Source: Microterricola viridarii (GTDB lineage: Bacteria > Actinomycetota > Actinomycetes > Actinomycetales > Microbacteriaceae). Taken from it: a DNA stretch of 64,000 nucleotides. The stretch spans positions 682,001 to 746,000 of the forward strand of contig NZ_CP014145.1 in assembly GCF_001542775.1 (NCBI RefSeq). The letters are read 5' to 3'. Position numbers and translations under genes: made by a program. Below the pieces are notes generated by a model, which did no database searches, was not told the DNA's origin, and saw nothing but the letters and a program-made list of their open reading frames with translations. Below, one piece after another: positions 44,215-53,274 of this stretch (within the stretch, counting starts at the first letter, position 1; the number at the start of each line of letters is the position of its first letter).

Positions 44215-45075
44215 GTGACGGATGCACCGATTGGGATCTTCGACTCCGGCGTTGGCGGTTTGACCGTGGCCAGGGCCGTGAAGGATCAACTGCCGAATGA
44301 GTCGATCCTCTACATCGGTGACCTCGCCCATTCTCCCTACGGGCCGAAGAAGATCGCCGCCGTGCGCGGTTACGCGCTCGAGGTGCTCGACGACCTGGTC
44401 GACCAGGGCGTGAAGATGCTCGTGATCGCATGTAACACGGCCTCCGCCGCCATGCTCCGGGATGCCAGGGAGCGCTACAGCGTGCCCGTGATCGAGGTCA
44501 TCCAGCCGGCCGTGCGCCGCGCCGTCGTCAGCACCCGCAACAACCGGGTCGGCGTGATCGGAACGGCGGGCACCATCGCCTCCCGCGCCTACAACGACGC
44601 CTTCGCCGCCGCGCCAACCCTCGAGCTGTTCAGCCAGGCCTGCCCGCGTTTCGTCGAGTTCGTCGAGGCAGGTGTGACGACCGGCGCCGAGGTGCTCGCG
44701 ACCGCCGAGGAGTACCTGGCCCCGCTGAAGGCGGCGGATGTCGACACCCTCGTGCTCGGCTGCACCCACTACCCGTTCCTCAAGGGCGCCATCAGCTACG
44801 TGATGGGCGAAGACGTCACGCTCGTCTCGAGCGACACGGAGACCGCGAAGGACGTCTACCGCACGCTCGTCAGCCAGGGCCTCGAGCGCACGGCGCCCGG
44901 TGCCCCCAGCTACCGCTACGAGGCTACCGGCGGCAGCACCGGCGACTTCCTCAACCTGGCCCACCGCCTCATCGGGCCCGACATCTCGACCGTCGAGCTC
45001 GTCGAGACCGGCGTCGTCAACATCGCCGGCCTCGCCGGAACCGCACCCGCACACTTCACCAAGCCCTCACTTTAG
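44215..45075 (+). CDS. murI: Glutamate racemase
   Basis: 286 residues from GTG 44215; an in-frame TTG at 44206 is an alternative. It makes D-glutamate for peptidoglycan. [17 protein letters not shown], then [17 protein letters not shown], the first catalytic Cys in [11 protein letters not shown] and the second in [11 protein letters not shown] are all present. It heads a plus-strand run murI-rph-rdgB with short spacings, a common actinobacterial order. Confidence 0.96.
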   Translation: MTDAPIGIFDSGVGGLTVARAVKDQLPNESILYIGDLAHSPYGPKKIAAVRGYALEVLDDLVDQGVKMLVIACNTASAAMLRDARERYSVPVIEVIQPAVRRAVVSTRNNRVGVIGTAGTIASRAYNDAFAAAPTLELFSQACPRFVEFVEAGVTTGAEVLATAEEYLAPLKAADVDTLVLGCTHYPFLKGAISYVMGEDVTLVSSDTETAKDVYRTLVSQGLERTAPGAPSYRYEATGGSTGDFLNLAHRLIGPDISTVELVETGVVNIAGLAGTAPAHFTKPSL

Positions 45076-45083
45076 GAGACCCC

Positions 45084-45854
45084 GTGACCACCTTGAACAG
45101 CTCCGACCTTGTACGCGTCGATGGGCGATCCGTCAGCGACCTGCGCACCGTCACGATCGAGCGCGGCTGGAGTGACCAGGCCGAGGGCAGCGCGCTGATC
45201 TCCTTCGGCCGCACCAAGGTGCTCTGCACGGCCTCCTTCACCAACGGCGTGCCGCGCTGGATGGCCGGCAAGGGCAAGGGCTGGGTCACCGCCGAGTACT
45301 CGATGCTGCCGCGCAGCACGAACTCGCGCATGGACCGTGAGTCGGTCAAGGGCAAGATCGGCGGCCGCACCCACGAGATCAGCCGGCTCATCGGCCGCAG
45401 CCTGCGCGCAGTCGTCGACATGAAGGCGCTCGGCGAGAACACCATCGTCATTGACTGCGACGTGCTGCAGGCCGACGGCGGCACCCGCACCGCTGCCATC
45501 ACCGGAGCCTACGTGGCCCTGGCCGACGCGCTCGAGTGGGGCAAGAACAAGAAGTTCCTCGCGCAGAAGGCGCAGCCGCTGATCGACAGCGTCGCCGCCG
45601 TCTCCGTCGGAATCATCGACGGCGAGCCCATGCTCGATCTGGCATACACCGAGGACGTGCGCGCCGAGACCGACATGAACGTCGTCGTCACGGGCCGCGG
45701 GCTCTTCGTCGAGGTGCAGGGAACGGCCGAGGCCGCCCCGTTCGACCGCCGCGAGCTGGACTCGCTGTTGGACCTCGCCGTCGGTGGCGCCGCGACCCTC
45801 ACCGAGCTGCAGCTGGCCGCCCTGGCGACCCCGCTCGATGGCGCCGGCGCATGA
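45084..45854 (+). CDS. rph: Ribonuclease PH
   Basis: 256 residues from GTG 45084. A phosphate-dependent 3'-to-5' exonuclease that trims tRNA 3' ends. Characteristic motifs: [75 protein letters not shown], and [20 protein letters not shown] with [20 protein letters not shown]. Length is standard. Its stop overlaps the rdgB start (ATGA). Confidence 0.97.
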   Translation: MTTLNSSDLVRVDGRSVSDLRTVTIERGWSDQAEGSALISFGRTKVLCTASFTNGVPRWMAGKGKGWVTAEYSMLPRSTNSRMDRESVKGKIGGRTHEISRLIGRSLRAVVDMKALGENTIVIDCDVLQADGGTRTAAITGAYVALADALEWGKNKKFLAQKAQPLIDSVAAVSVGIIDGEPMLDLAYTEDVRAETDMNVVVTGRGLFVEVQGTAEAAPFDRRELDSLLDLAVGGAATLTELQLAALATPLDGAGA

Positions 45855-46477
45855 GCATCGAGTTCGTGCTCGCCACCCACAACCAGCACAAGGTGGAGGA
45901 GTTCCAGCGGATCCTCGCCGAGGTGCTCCCGGATGCCGTCGTGCACGCCTACGACGGCCCTGAGCCGGTCGAGGACGGCACCACGTTCGCCGCGAATGCG
46001 TTGATCAAGGCCAGGACGGCCGCCGCGCACACCGGTCGGATCGCCCTCGCCGACGACTCAGGGATCAGCGTCGACGTGATGGGTGGAGCGCCGGGGATCT
46101 TCTCGGCACGCTGGGCCGGTGGGCACGGTGACAGCCTCGCCAACACGCAGCTGCTGCTCGATCAGCTGGCCGACATCCGTGCGCCGCACCGTTCCGCTGC
46201 CTTCCACTGCGCAATCGCACTCGTGATGCCCGCGGCGGTCGAGGGGGAGGCGGCGTTCGAGCACGTGGCTGACGGCGTCTGGCCGGGCAGCCTGGCCACA
46301 GCCGTCTCCGGCGCCCACGGCTTCGGCTACGACCCGATCTTCATCCCGGAGGGCTCGACGGTCACGGCCGCCGAGCTGGAACCCGAGGTCAAGAACGCCA
46401 CCAGCCACCGCGCCCGCGCGGTCGCCGCGCTGATTCCGGTGCTGCTCGAGGCTATTGAGAATGGCACTCATTCCTAA
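45851..46477 (+). CDS. rdgB: dITP/XTP pyrophosphatase (RdgB/HAM1)
   Basis: 208 residues from ATG 45851. It removes non-canonical purine triphosphates from the nucleotide pool. [18 protein letters not shown] (the T/S-x-N-x-x-K nucleotide site), [48 protein letters not shown] and [14 protein letters not shown] are all family blocks. It is translationally coupled to rph. Confidence 0.96.
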   Translation: MSIEFVLATHNQHKVEEFQRILAEVLPDAVVHAYDGPEPVEDGTTFAANALIKARTAAAHTGRIALADDSGISVDVMGGAPGIFSARWAGGHGDSLANTQLLLDQLADIRAPHRSAAFHCAIALVMPAAVEGEAAFEHVADGVWPGSLATAVSGAHGFGYDPIFIPEGSTVTAAELEPEVKNATSHRARAVAALIPVLLEAIENGTHS

Positions 46478-46528
46478 CTAGGCATATGGGCTGGCGTGGT
46501 GTGCGGAACACCGCCTAGCGTTGAGCCC

Positions 46529-47443
46529 ATGGGACACGACCACAGCCACGCCGATCGCACGACCAACCGCACGCGGTTGCTCGTCGCGATTGGCATCATC
46601 GGCGTGTTCCTGCTGGTCGAGGTCGTCGGCGCCCTCCTCAGCGGTTCGCTGTCGCTGCTGGCTGACGCCGGCCACATGTTCTCCGACCTCACCGGTCTGA
46701 TCATCGCGCTGGTCGCGACGGTCATCGCCGCCAGGCCGGCCAACGAACGGCAGACCTACGGCTACCAGCGCGCCGAGGTTTTCGCAGCGCTGTTCAACGG
46801 GGTCGTGCTCACCGTCGTCGCCGTCAGCGTGAGCATCGAGGGCATCCGTCGGCTCACCGAGTCCGGCGGCCCCGAGGTGCAGGGCGGCACCATGCTGCTG
46901 GTGGCGGTGCTCGGCTTGGCCGCGAACGTGGCCGCCATGTTCGTGCTGCGCGGGGGAGCGAAAGACTCCATCAACATGCGCGGCGCCTACCTCGAGGTGT
47001 TCGGCGACATGCTCGGATCGGTGGCGGTCATCATCGCAGCCGTCGTGATCATGACGACCGGCTTCGAGAAGGCCGACGCCATCGCCTCGCTTGCGATCGC
47101 CGTGATGATCGCGCCGCGCGCCTACTCGCTGCTGCGGGACGTGCTGCGGGTGCTCAGCCAGGCGGTGCCGGCCGACACCAATGTCGCCGACATCCGTGCG
47201 CACCTGCTGCGCACCCCCGGCGTCGTCGATGTGCACGATGTGCACGTCTGGGCGATCACGACCGGCAGCCACGTCTTCAGCGCGCACGTCGTGGTGGAGC
47301 CTGAGGTGCTGAGCGGGGATTCCGGTGGTTGCCTGCTCGACGAGCTCAGCGCGTGCCTCGAGGATCACTTCGATGTGGCCCACTCCACGTTCCAGCTGGA
47401 GCCGGCCACCCACGCGGCCCACGAGGACCATTCACACGCTTAG
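46529..47443 (+). CDS. Cation diffusion facilitator (zinc/cobalt/cadmium efflux)
   Basis: 304 residues from ATG 46529. CDF architecture: His-rich N-terminus (MGHDHSHADR), six membrane helices, and the metal sites H-x3-D in LLADAGHMFSDLTGLIIALV plus the matching HxxxD-like position in MRGAYLEVFGDMLGSVAVII (here EVFGD). A cytoplasmic C-terminal domain follows, ending with HAAHEDHSHA. It exports divalent metal using proton antiport. Metal specificity is not determined. Confidence 0.94.
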   Translation: MGHDHSHADRTTNRTRLLVAIGIIGVFLLVEVVGALLSGSLSLLADAGHMFSDLTGLIIALVATVIAARPANERQTYGYQRAEVFAALFNGVVLTVVAVSVSIEGIRRLTESGGPEVQGGTMLLVAVLGLAANVAAMFVLRGGAKDSINMRGAYLEVFGDMLGSVAVIIAAVVIMTTGFEKADAIASLAIAVMIAPRAYSLLRDVLRVLSQAVPADTNVADIRAHLLRTPGVVDVHDVHVWAITTGSHVFSAHVVVEPEVLSGDSGGCLLDELSACLEDHFDVAHSTFQLEPATHAAHEDHSHA

Positions 47444-47460
47444 CGGCGCGCCTGTTGGGG

Positions 47461-48204
47461 CTACTCGTGGTCCTTGGTGCCGTTGAGCACCTCGGGGTCC
47501 AGCGCCAGTGCGGCGGCCTCTGCGGCATCCGTCACACCGTCGGGGCCGGCAGCACTCGACCGCTTGGCCTTGACCATCGAGCTGATGTAGTGCCAGATCG
47601 TCGGGATCAGCGTGATCGTGACCGCGCCGAGCAGGATCAGGTCGATGTACGACTGCACGAAGTGCGCCACCGGCGGGATGTATCCGAGCAGGAAGCCGAA
47701 GTAGGTGAGGCCGGCGCCCCAGAGCAGCGCGCCGATCGCGTTGTACAGCGAGTACTTCTTGTAGTTCATGTGCCCGACGCCGGCGGCGACGGGGGCGAAG
47801 GTGCGCACGATGGGCACGAAGCGGGCCAGCACGATCGCCAGCGCGCCGAAACGCTCGAAGAAGGCGTTGGTGCGGCGCACGTTCGAGACGCTGAACAGCC
47901 CGGATTCCTTGCGTTCGAAGACCGTCGGGCCGAGCTTGTGGCCGATCAGGTAGCCGACCTCGCCGCCGAGGAAGGCGGCGACGCTGATCGCGAGGCAGAC
48001 CCACCAGATGTCGACGCCGAACACCAGAGAGGTGTGTGTTAGCAGGCCGGAGATGACCAGAAGCGTGTCGCCGGGCAGCAGGAAGCCGACCAGGAGTCCC
48101 GTCTCAGAGAAGACGATGGCGCACACCACCACAAGCGCCCAGGGGCCGGCCGAAGCAATGATGACTTCCGGGTCGAGCCAGGGGATGAGAGCGGTATGGA
48201 TCAC
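47461..48204 (-). CDS. DedA family membrane protein 1
   Basis: 247 residues from ATG 48204. Typical DedA/SNARE-associated features: FSETGLLVGFLLPGDTLLVI (E and the GxxxPGD motif), LGGEVGYLIGHKLGP, and RFGALAIVLARFVPIVRTFA followed by PVAAGVGHM. DedA proteins act in membrane homeostasis; several are polyprenyl- or phosphatidyl-lipid flippases. The gene follows a second DedA gene on the same strand after 52 bases. Confidence 0.94.
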   Translation of the reverse strand: MIHTALIPWLDPEVIIASAGPWALVVVCAIVFSETGLLVGFLLPGDTLLVISGLLTHTSLVFGVDIWWVCLAISVAAFLGGEVGYLIGHKLGPTVFERKESGLFSVSNVRRTNAFFERFGALAIVLARFVPIVRTFAPVAAGVGHMNYKKYSLYNAIGALLWGAGLTYFGFLLGYIPPVAHFVQSYIDLILLGAVTITLIPTIWHYISSMVKAKRSSAAGPDGVTDAAEAAALALDPEVLNGTKDHE

Positions 48205-48256
48205 GTCTGGAAGTCTAGCTTTCCAGCGGGCGCCTGAGCCGGGGGCTGGCCCAAGA

Positions 48257-48937
48257 TCATCCCTCGGATGTAGGCGCGCCTGGCGTCACTGGGTGCGCCG
48301 CGAGCTCGGCGCGCTCGGCCTTGTCAGAGCGCCATGCGCGGATGCCCGCGATGATCGATGCCGTGATCACGATTCCGGCGATGACATAGGAGCCGGCCTT
48401 CACCGCGGGAATGGATGCGGCAAAGTAGCCGATCAGCGTGATGCCGACGCCCCACGCCAGCGCTCCGACGAGATTGGCGGTGACGAAACGCAGGTATGCC
48501 ATCCGGCCGACACCGGCGATCACGGGGATGAACACGCGTCCCCATGGAACGAAGCGGGCGATCACGACAGACCACCAGCCGAAGGTGGTGTAGAACCACT
48601 CGGTCTTCGCAATGGCCTTCTGTGTGCGCGGTCCGCCGCGTTTGTCGAGGTACGGCCTGCCGAATCGGCGCCCGAGCAGGAAGCCCACCTGGTCGCCGAG
48701 GAACGCCGCGATACCGACGCCGATGGTGAGCACCCAGATGTCGACGCCGGATGCGCTGGCCGCGATGAGACCGGCGGCAAAGAGAAGCGAGTCGCCGGTG
48801 ACGAAGGGAACGAAAATGCCGAAGAACAGGGCGGTGCCTGCGAAGACCAAACCCCAGACGATGAGGTAGAAGATGATCGTGCCGACGTCACCCAGCAGGC
48901 CGACGAGGTCGTCGCTGACGCTGGCGGTGATGCGCAC
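48257..48937 (-). CDS. DedA family membrane protein 2
   Basis: 226 residues from GTG 48937. Same family as the neighbour but divergent: FGIFVPFVTGDSLLFAAGLI (TGD instead of PGD), IAAFLGDQVGFLLGRRFGRP, and WSVVIARFVPWGRVFIPVIA followed by GVGRM. The conserved Arg of the R-F-V-P block is kept. The start lies 2 bases after the heme oxygenase stop, so the two are probably cotranscribed. The altered PGD motif may matter for function. Confidence 0.92.
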   Translation of the reverse strand: MRITASVSDDLVGLLGDVGTIIFYLIVWGLVFAGTALFFGIFVPFVTGDSLLFAAGLIAASASGVDIWVLTIGVGIAAFLGDQVGFLLGRRFGRPYLDKRGGPRTQKAIAKTEWFYTTFGWWSVVIARFVPWGRVFIPVIAGVGRMAYLRFVTANLVGALAWGVGITLIGYFAASIPAVKAGSYVIAGIVITASIIAGIRAWRSDKAERAELAAHPVTPGAPTSEG

Positions 48938-48939
48938 GA

Positions 48940-49622
48940 CTACGCTGCGACTGCTGGGGTGTGCAGCTCGTCGAACAGCGCGCCGTTGAACTCGAAGGCG
49001 GCCAGCGCCTCGTCGACAACAGCTGCGGACTCCTCGTCGCTGAGAGGGAGGGCGTCAAGCTGCTCGCGGTACTCGCGCTTGAAGTGCACGTGGTTCTCGA
49101 TGCCGTCGAAACGGTAGAAGGCGAGCTGCTCATCGGTGGCGGCGTAGTGGCGAGCCACCAGGCGCGAGATGGCCTGGCCACCGGAGAGGTCGCCGAGGTA
49201 GCGGGTGTAGTGGTGCGCCACGTAGCGGGGGAGTCGGTCGCGACAAGCTCGCGCAGGCGCTCGGCGTAGCGCTGGGTGGAGGGCAGCGCGGGGTGGCTGC
49301 TGCGCCAGTCTGCTGCACCGAGGGCGACGAGGTCGCTCTCAATCTCGGGGAGGCGGTTCAGGCGCACGTCGTAGATTGCGAAGTCGTCGGCGCGGGGGGT
49401 GCGTGACTCGAGCGCCTCGTAGACCCACGCCAGCTGCGCGAGGTAACGGGTGTAGTCGGCCAGCGTCAGCTCGCCCTTCATCAGCTCGACGATGAATGTG
49501 CGCGTCTCGGTGGAGCGGTGCTGATCATGCGTCTCGGTGCGCAGGCGCGCGCCGAGCGCGAGCGCGTCCTCGGAAGAGACGGTTTCGGCAGCGTGCGACT
49601 CAGGCGAGATTAGCTTAGGCAT
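48940..49622 (-). pseudogene. hmuO: Biliverdin-producing heme oxygenase, frameshifted in this assembly
   Basis: Start at ATG 49622. Part 1: LGARLRTETHDQHRSTETRT contains the proximal-His region (ETHDQH), then FIVELMKGELTLADYTRYLA. One missing base in the G-run 49227-49231 (C-run in the coding strand) breaks the frame after LRELVATDSP. Part 2: HHYTRYLGDLSGGQAISRLV (distal helix GDLSGGQ) and FYRFDGIENHVHFKREYRE. Repaired, the product has about 228 residues. It opens heme and releases iron. A DtxR/IdeR-like box spans the start codon. The break is most likely a sequencing error. Confidence 0.87.
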
Positions 49623-49628
49623 ACCTAC
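49610..49628 (-). promoter_or_regulatory. DtxR/IdeR-like iron box at the heme oxygenase start
   Basis: TTAGCTTAGGCATACCTAC matches 15 of 19 positions of the IdeR/DtxR consensus TTAGGTTAGGCTAACCTAA. It covers the start codon. On the coding strand TATCAT lies about 8 bases upstream of ATG, so transcription may start at or near the ATG (leaderless). Iron-bound repressor would block it. Established for hmuO in corynebacteria; inferred here. Confidence 0.7.
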
Positions 49629-49861
49629 ATGATAGCGAAACGGATTGGAGAGTGCTGACACCAATTCAGGGCCGGAATCGGGCACCCGAGTGACACTGTG
49701 ACGGGCGGATCTCGTGGAATGCGGCATGCGCTGTGCACCAACTCAATGGAGTGCGCGCAGGCCGCACGGTGCAACGCCCGGAGCACCTCGCCTTCTGAAG
49801 CGCAGCGCGGTCGGCAGCACCTTCGGCGACCACCGTTGCGCTGCGTTCGCGGCGGCGTAAC

Positions 49862-51016
49862 GTGACGACTGTGACGTTCACGCTGCTCGCACTGGTTGTG
49901 CTCGTCGGACTGCTCGGGCCGTTGCTCGCTGCGCGGGCACGCTGGCGCATCCCGGCGGTCGTCGGGGAGCTGGCCGGCGGGCTGCTGATCGGGTCGTCGG
50001 GGCTCGGCCTGCTCGATTCCACGGACGGCACGGTCACCCTGTTGGCGAACATCGGATTCGGTCTCACGATGGTCGTGGTCGGCTCGCATGTTCCCGTGCG
50101 CGACCCCGCCGTGCGAGCCGCCATCGGGCCGGGCGCGCTCGGCGCGGCGCTCGTCGGGCTCGGGGCCGTCGTGCTCGCGATTCTGATGGCGGGCGTGTTC
50201 GGAACCGGCCACGCGGCGCTGTACGGGGTGCTGATCGCGTCGTCATCCGCCGCGCTGGTGCTGCCCATGTTGCAATCGTCGGGCCTGGGCGGGCGCTCAA
50301 CCGCCCAACTGGTCGCCCAGATCGCGATCGCGGACGTCGCGTGCATCGTCGCGCTGCCGATGGTGCTTGCTCCAGCTCGCGTGCTGCAGGTGGCGCTCAC
50401 CGGTCTGGGTATCGCCGTGGCGGCGGCACTGCTGGCGCTGCTGCTGATCCGGTTCGGACGCACCGACCTGCGTGAGCGGCTTCACCACTTCTCCGAGGAG
50501 CGCGGCTTCGCGCTGGAGCTGCGGTTCAGTCTGCTCGTCTTGTTCGCCTTTGCATCGGTGGCGCAGCTCGGCTCCGTCTCGATCATGGTGGCCGGGTTCG
50601 CGCTGGGGCTGGTGCTGGCCGCCGCGGGGGAGCCCCGGCGGTTGGCCAGGCAGCTGTTCGGCATCACGGAGGGCTTCTTCGGCCCGTTCTTCTTCGTCTG
50701 GCTGGGCGCATCGATCAACCTGCACGGGCTCATCAGCCACCCTCAGATGCTCCTGCTCGGGGTCAGCCTGGGCGCCGCGGCGGTGCTGGCACACCTCGCC
50801 GCACGGCTGGCCCGGCTGCCGCTGCTGCAGGCCGCGGCATCCGCGGGGCAGCTCGGCGTTCCCGTGGCCGCGGTCACCCTCGGCCTCCAGAGCGGAGTGC
50901 TGGTCAGCGGGGAGGATGCCGGGATCCTGCTCGGCGCCCTCGTCACCGTGGTCGCCTCGGCCGTGGCCACCGGCATGCTCGCGCGGGCCAATCACGGTGC
51001 GGGAGAAGGGACTTGA
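49862..51016 (+). CDS. CPA2-type cation:proton antiporter
   Basis: 384 residues from GTG 49862 with about 11-12 membrane helices. KefB/NapA-like features: IPAVVGELAGGLLIGSSGLG, LLANIGFGLTMVVVGSHV and ASSSAALVLPMLQSSGLGGR. QIAIADVACIVALP has the A-D in the ion-binding position. VSIMVAGFALGLVLAAAGEP and FFGPFFFVWLGASINLHGLI follow. There is no TrkA-N domain. The last 19 bases of the gene overlap the 3' end of the opposite-strand tRNA-Leu. Confidence 0.88.
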   Translation: MTTVTFTLLALVVLVGLLGPLLAARARWRIPAVVGELAGGLLIGSSGLGLLDSTDGTVTLLANIGFGLTMVVVGSHVPVRDPAVRAAIGPGALGAALVGLGAVVLAILMAGVFGTGHAALYGVLIASSSAALVLPMLQSSGLGGRSTAQLVAQIAIADVACIVALPMVLAPARVLQVALTGLGIAVAAALLALLLIRFGRTDLRERLHHFSEERGFALELRFSLLVLFAFASVAQLGSVSIMVAGFALGLVLAAAGEPRRLARQLFGITEGFFGPFFFVWLGASINLHGLISHPQMLLLGVSLGAAAVLAHLAARLARLPLLQAAASAGQLGVPVAAVTLGLQSGVLVSGEDAGILLGALVTVVASAVATGMLARANHGAGEGT

Positions 51017-51079
51017 ACCCTCACGCTCGAAAGCACAGGAACCTAAATCCTGCGTGTCTGCCAATTTCACCACTCCCGC
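50998..51079 (-). tRNA. tRNA-Leu (TAG)
   Basis: An 82-base tRNA with acceptor GCGGGAG/CTCCCGC, discriminator A, anticodon arm CAGGA-TTTAGGT-TCCTG (anticodon TAG, reads CUA and other CUN codons) and the long variable arm of a type II tRNA. The T-arm is GAGGGTTCAAGTCCCTT. CCA is not encoded. It overlaps the antiporter stop region. Confidence 0.96.
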
Positions 51080-51151
51080 GAGTGCCTCCCCAGTTTAGGT
51101 GGAAGCGGAGCCTGTGGATAACTTCTGCGCCGTTCCGGCAAAAGGAGCATC

Positions 51152-52393
51152 ATGGTCGGCATGAGCGAGGCCGTGCGCATGATCACCGAGCAGGTGCGTG
51201 CGCGGGTGCGTCGGGAGAGCGTCGATCTGGCCGCCGATTCCGCCCTCGCCGAGAGCTTTGTGCGCGACGAGGTGCGGCGCTACAGCGAGCGGGCGCTGGG
51301 CACGGCGCTGCCGCTGATCCACGACGAGGAGCAGGCCGCGCGCGAGGCCGTCGCCTCGCTCACCGGCTTCGGCCGGCTGCAGCCGTACCTCGATGATCCC
51401 GAGATCGAAGAGATCTGGGTGAATTCGCCCACTCGGGTGTTCGTGGCCCGGTCCGGCGTGGCGCAGCTCACCACTACGGTGCTGGGTGAACGCGAGGTGC
51501 GCGAACTCGTCGAGCGGATGCTCCAGAGCTCCGGCCGGCGGGTGGATCTCAGCTCGCCGTTCGTGGACGCCTCGCTGCCGGACGGCAGCCGTCTGCACGT
51601 CGTCATCCCCGACGTGACGGCGCGCTACTGGTCGGTGAACATCCGCAAGTTCAGCCGCCGCATCCGCACCCTCAACCAACTCGTCGCGGCCGGCTCGCTC
51701 AACCGACAGGCAGCCGAGTTCTTGCGCATGTGCGTGCTGGCCGGGCAGAACATCCTCGTCTCCGGCGCCACGCAAGCGGGCAAGACGACCATGCTGAACG
51801 CGCTGCTCGGGGCCGCGCGCGACCGCGAGCGCATCGTGACGGTCGAGGAGACCTTCGAGCTCGACCTGCGGGCGCGCGACGTCGTGGCGATGCAGTGCAG
51901 GCAGCCGAGCCTGGAGGGCACCGGCGAGATCACCCTGCGCCGGCTGATCAAGGAGTCGCTGCGGATGCGGCCGGACCGGCTCGTGGTCGGTGAGGTGCGC
52001 GAGGCGGAGAGCCTCGACCTGCTCCTCGCTCTGAACAGCGGGATTCCGGGCGCCTGCTCGATCCACGCCAACTCGGGGCGCGACGCACTCGTGAAGCTGA
52101 GCACGCTGCCGCTACTGGCCGGGCGCAACATCGACTCCGCTTTCGTACTGCCGACGGTGGCCGGCTGCGTCGACATCGTGGTGCACTGCGAGATGGACAG
52201 GCACGGCACCCGCCGACTGGCCGAGATCCTCGCCGTGACCGGCCGCGTGGTCGACGACCAGGTCGAGGCCGAGCCACTGTTCGAGCGCCGCGACGGCGAA
52301 CTGCACGCGCTCGGCACGCAGCCGCCCAAGCTGGAGAAGTTCCGCTCGGCGGGGTTCGATCCGGCGGTGGTGCTCGGACAGGGACCGGAATGA
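51152..52393 (+). CDS. tadA: TadA/CpaF-type pilus assembly ATPase
   Basis: 413 residues. Secretion ATPase of the Tad/Flp system: FGRLQPYLDDPEIEEIWVNS, FVDASLPDGSRLHVVIPDV, Walker A VSGATQAGKTTMLNALL, then IVTVEETFEL, an Asp-box-like MQCRQPSLEGTG and VVGEVREAE, with GIPGACSIHANS (His box). It hydrolyses ATP at the cytoplasmic membrane to drive pilus assembly. GGAG lies only 4 bases before ATG 51152 and 13 before ATG 51161, so the start is uncertain by three codons. First gene of the operon. Confidence 0.95.
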   Translation: MVGMSEAVRMITEQVRARVRRESVDLAADSALAESFVRDEVRRYSERALGTALPLIHDEEQAAREAVASLTGFGRLQPYLDDPEIEEIWVNSPTRVFVARSGVAQLTTTVLGEREVRELVERMLQSSGRRVDLSSPFVDASLPDGSRLHVVIPDVTARYWSVNIRKFSRRIRTLNQLVAAGSLNRQAAEFLRMCVLAGQNILVSGATQAGKTTMLNALLGAARDRERIVTVEETFELDLRARDVVAMQCRQPSLEGTGEITLRRLIKESLRMRPDRLVVGEVREAESLDLLLALNSGIPGACSIHANSGRDALVKLSTLPLLAGRNIDSAFVLPTVAGCVDIVVHCEMDRHGTRRLAEILAVTGRVVDDQVEAEPLFERRDGELHALGTQPPKLEKFRSAGFDPAVVLGQGPE

Positions 52394-53274
52394 GCGGCCT
52401 TGTGGCTGTGCTGCTCGGGGCGCTACTCGGGGCAGGGCTGCTGCTGGCGCTCTCGCCGGTGTTCTGGCCGGCCGGGCGGGCACGGCCGGTTGCTGGCGCC
52501 GCGGCATCCGGTGTCCGCGCCAGCGCGACCCGACTGCTCGCCCAAGCTGGCTTGCGCGGGGTGCCGCCGCTCGCCTTCGCGGCCCTCTCGATTGTTCTCG
52601 GGGTCCTGGCCGCTGGTCTCGCCCAGGCCCTGCTCGGCATCACCGCGCTCGCCGTGCTGACCGGCGCCGCGGCGCTCCTGCTTCCGCTGCTGCTCGTGCG
52701 CTGGCGGGCCGCGGCAGGACGCACCGCGCACCGGGAGGTGTGGCCGGATGTCGTCGACCACCTCGTCTCGGCCGTGCGCTCCGGACTCTCGCTGCCGGAT
52801 GCCGTGAGCAGTGTCGCACGGGCCGGACCGCCCAGCACCCGCGCACCCTTCGCCGACTTCGAGCGCGACTACCGGGCGAGCGCCAACTTCGACCGGAGCG
52901 TCGACCGGTTGAAGGACACGCTCGCCGACCCTGTCGCCGACCGGATCTTGGAAGCGCTGCGGATGGCGCGTGAGGTCGGCGGCACGGAGCTGACCGCCGT
53001 GCTGCGGAGCCTCGCCGGTTCCCTGCGCGAGGATGCCGCGGTGCGCGCGGAGCTGAAGGCCCGCCAGGGCTGGGTGGTCAATGCGGCCCGGCTGGGCGTC
53101 GCCGCACCGTGGATTGTCTTGCTGCTGCTCGCCTCCCGGCCGGAGGCGGCACTGGCCTACGACACCCCGGCAGGGTCGCTGCTGATCCTGGGCGGTCTGC
53201 TCGTCTCCGTCGTGGCCTACCGGGTGATGCTGAGGCTCGGCCGATTGCCGGAGGAACCGCGGTGGTTCCGGTGA
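52390..53274 (+). CDS. tadB: TadB-like type II secretion F-domain protein
   Basis: 294 residues from ATG 52390, overlapping tadA by 4 bases. Two hydrophobic segments near the N-terminus, then a cytoplasmic helical domain with VWPDVVDHLVSAVRSGLSLP and DAVSSVARAGP. RMAREVGGTELTAVLRSLAG is the F-domain pattern. Two C-terminal helices follow (APWIVLLLLASRPEAA, LLILGGLLVSVVAYRVML). It is one of two inner membrane platform subunits. Confidence 0.92.
   Translation: MSGLVAVLLGALLGAGLLLALSPVFWPAGRARPVAGAAASGVRASATRLLAQAGLRGVPPLAFAALSIVLGVLAAGLAQALLGITALAVLTGAAALLLPLLLVRWRAAAGRTAHREVWPDVVDHLVSAVRSGLSLPDAVSSVARAGPPSTRAPFADFERDYRASANFDRSVDRLKDTLADPVADRILEALRMAREVGGTELTAVLRSLAGSLREDAAVRAELKARQGWVVNAARLGVAAPWIVLLLLASRPEAALAYDTPAGSLLILGGLLVSVVAYRVMLRLGRLPEEPRWFR

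Noticed and set aside
42678..44300. A 540-codon plus frame across the DUF3039 end and pncB
   Set aside because: Runs antisense through pncB and through the terminator; Gly/Ala/Arg-rich composition is typical of shadow frames.
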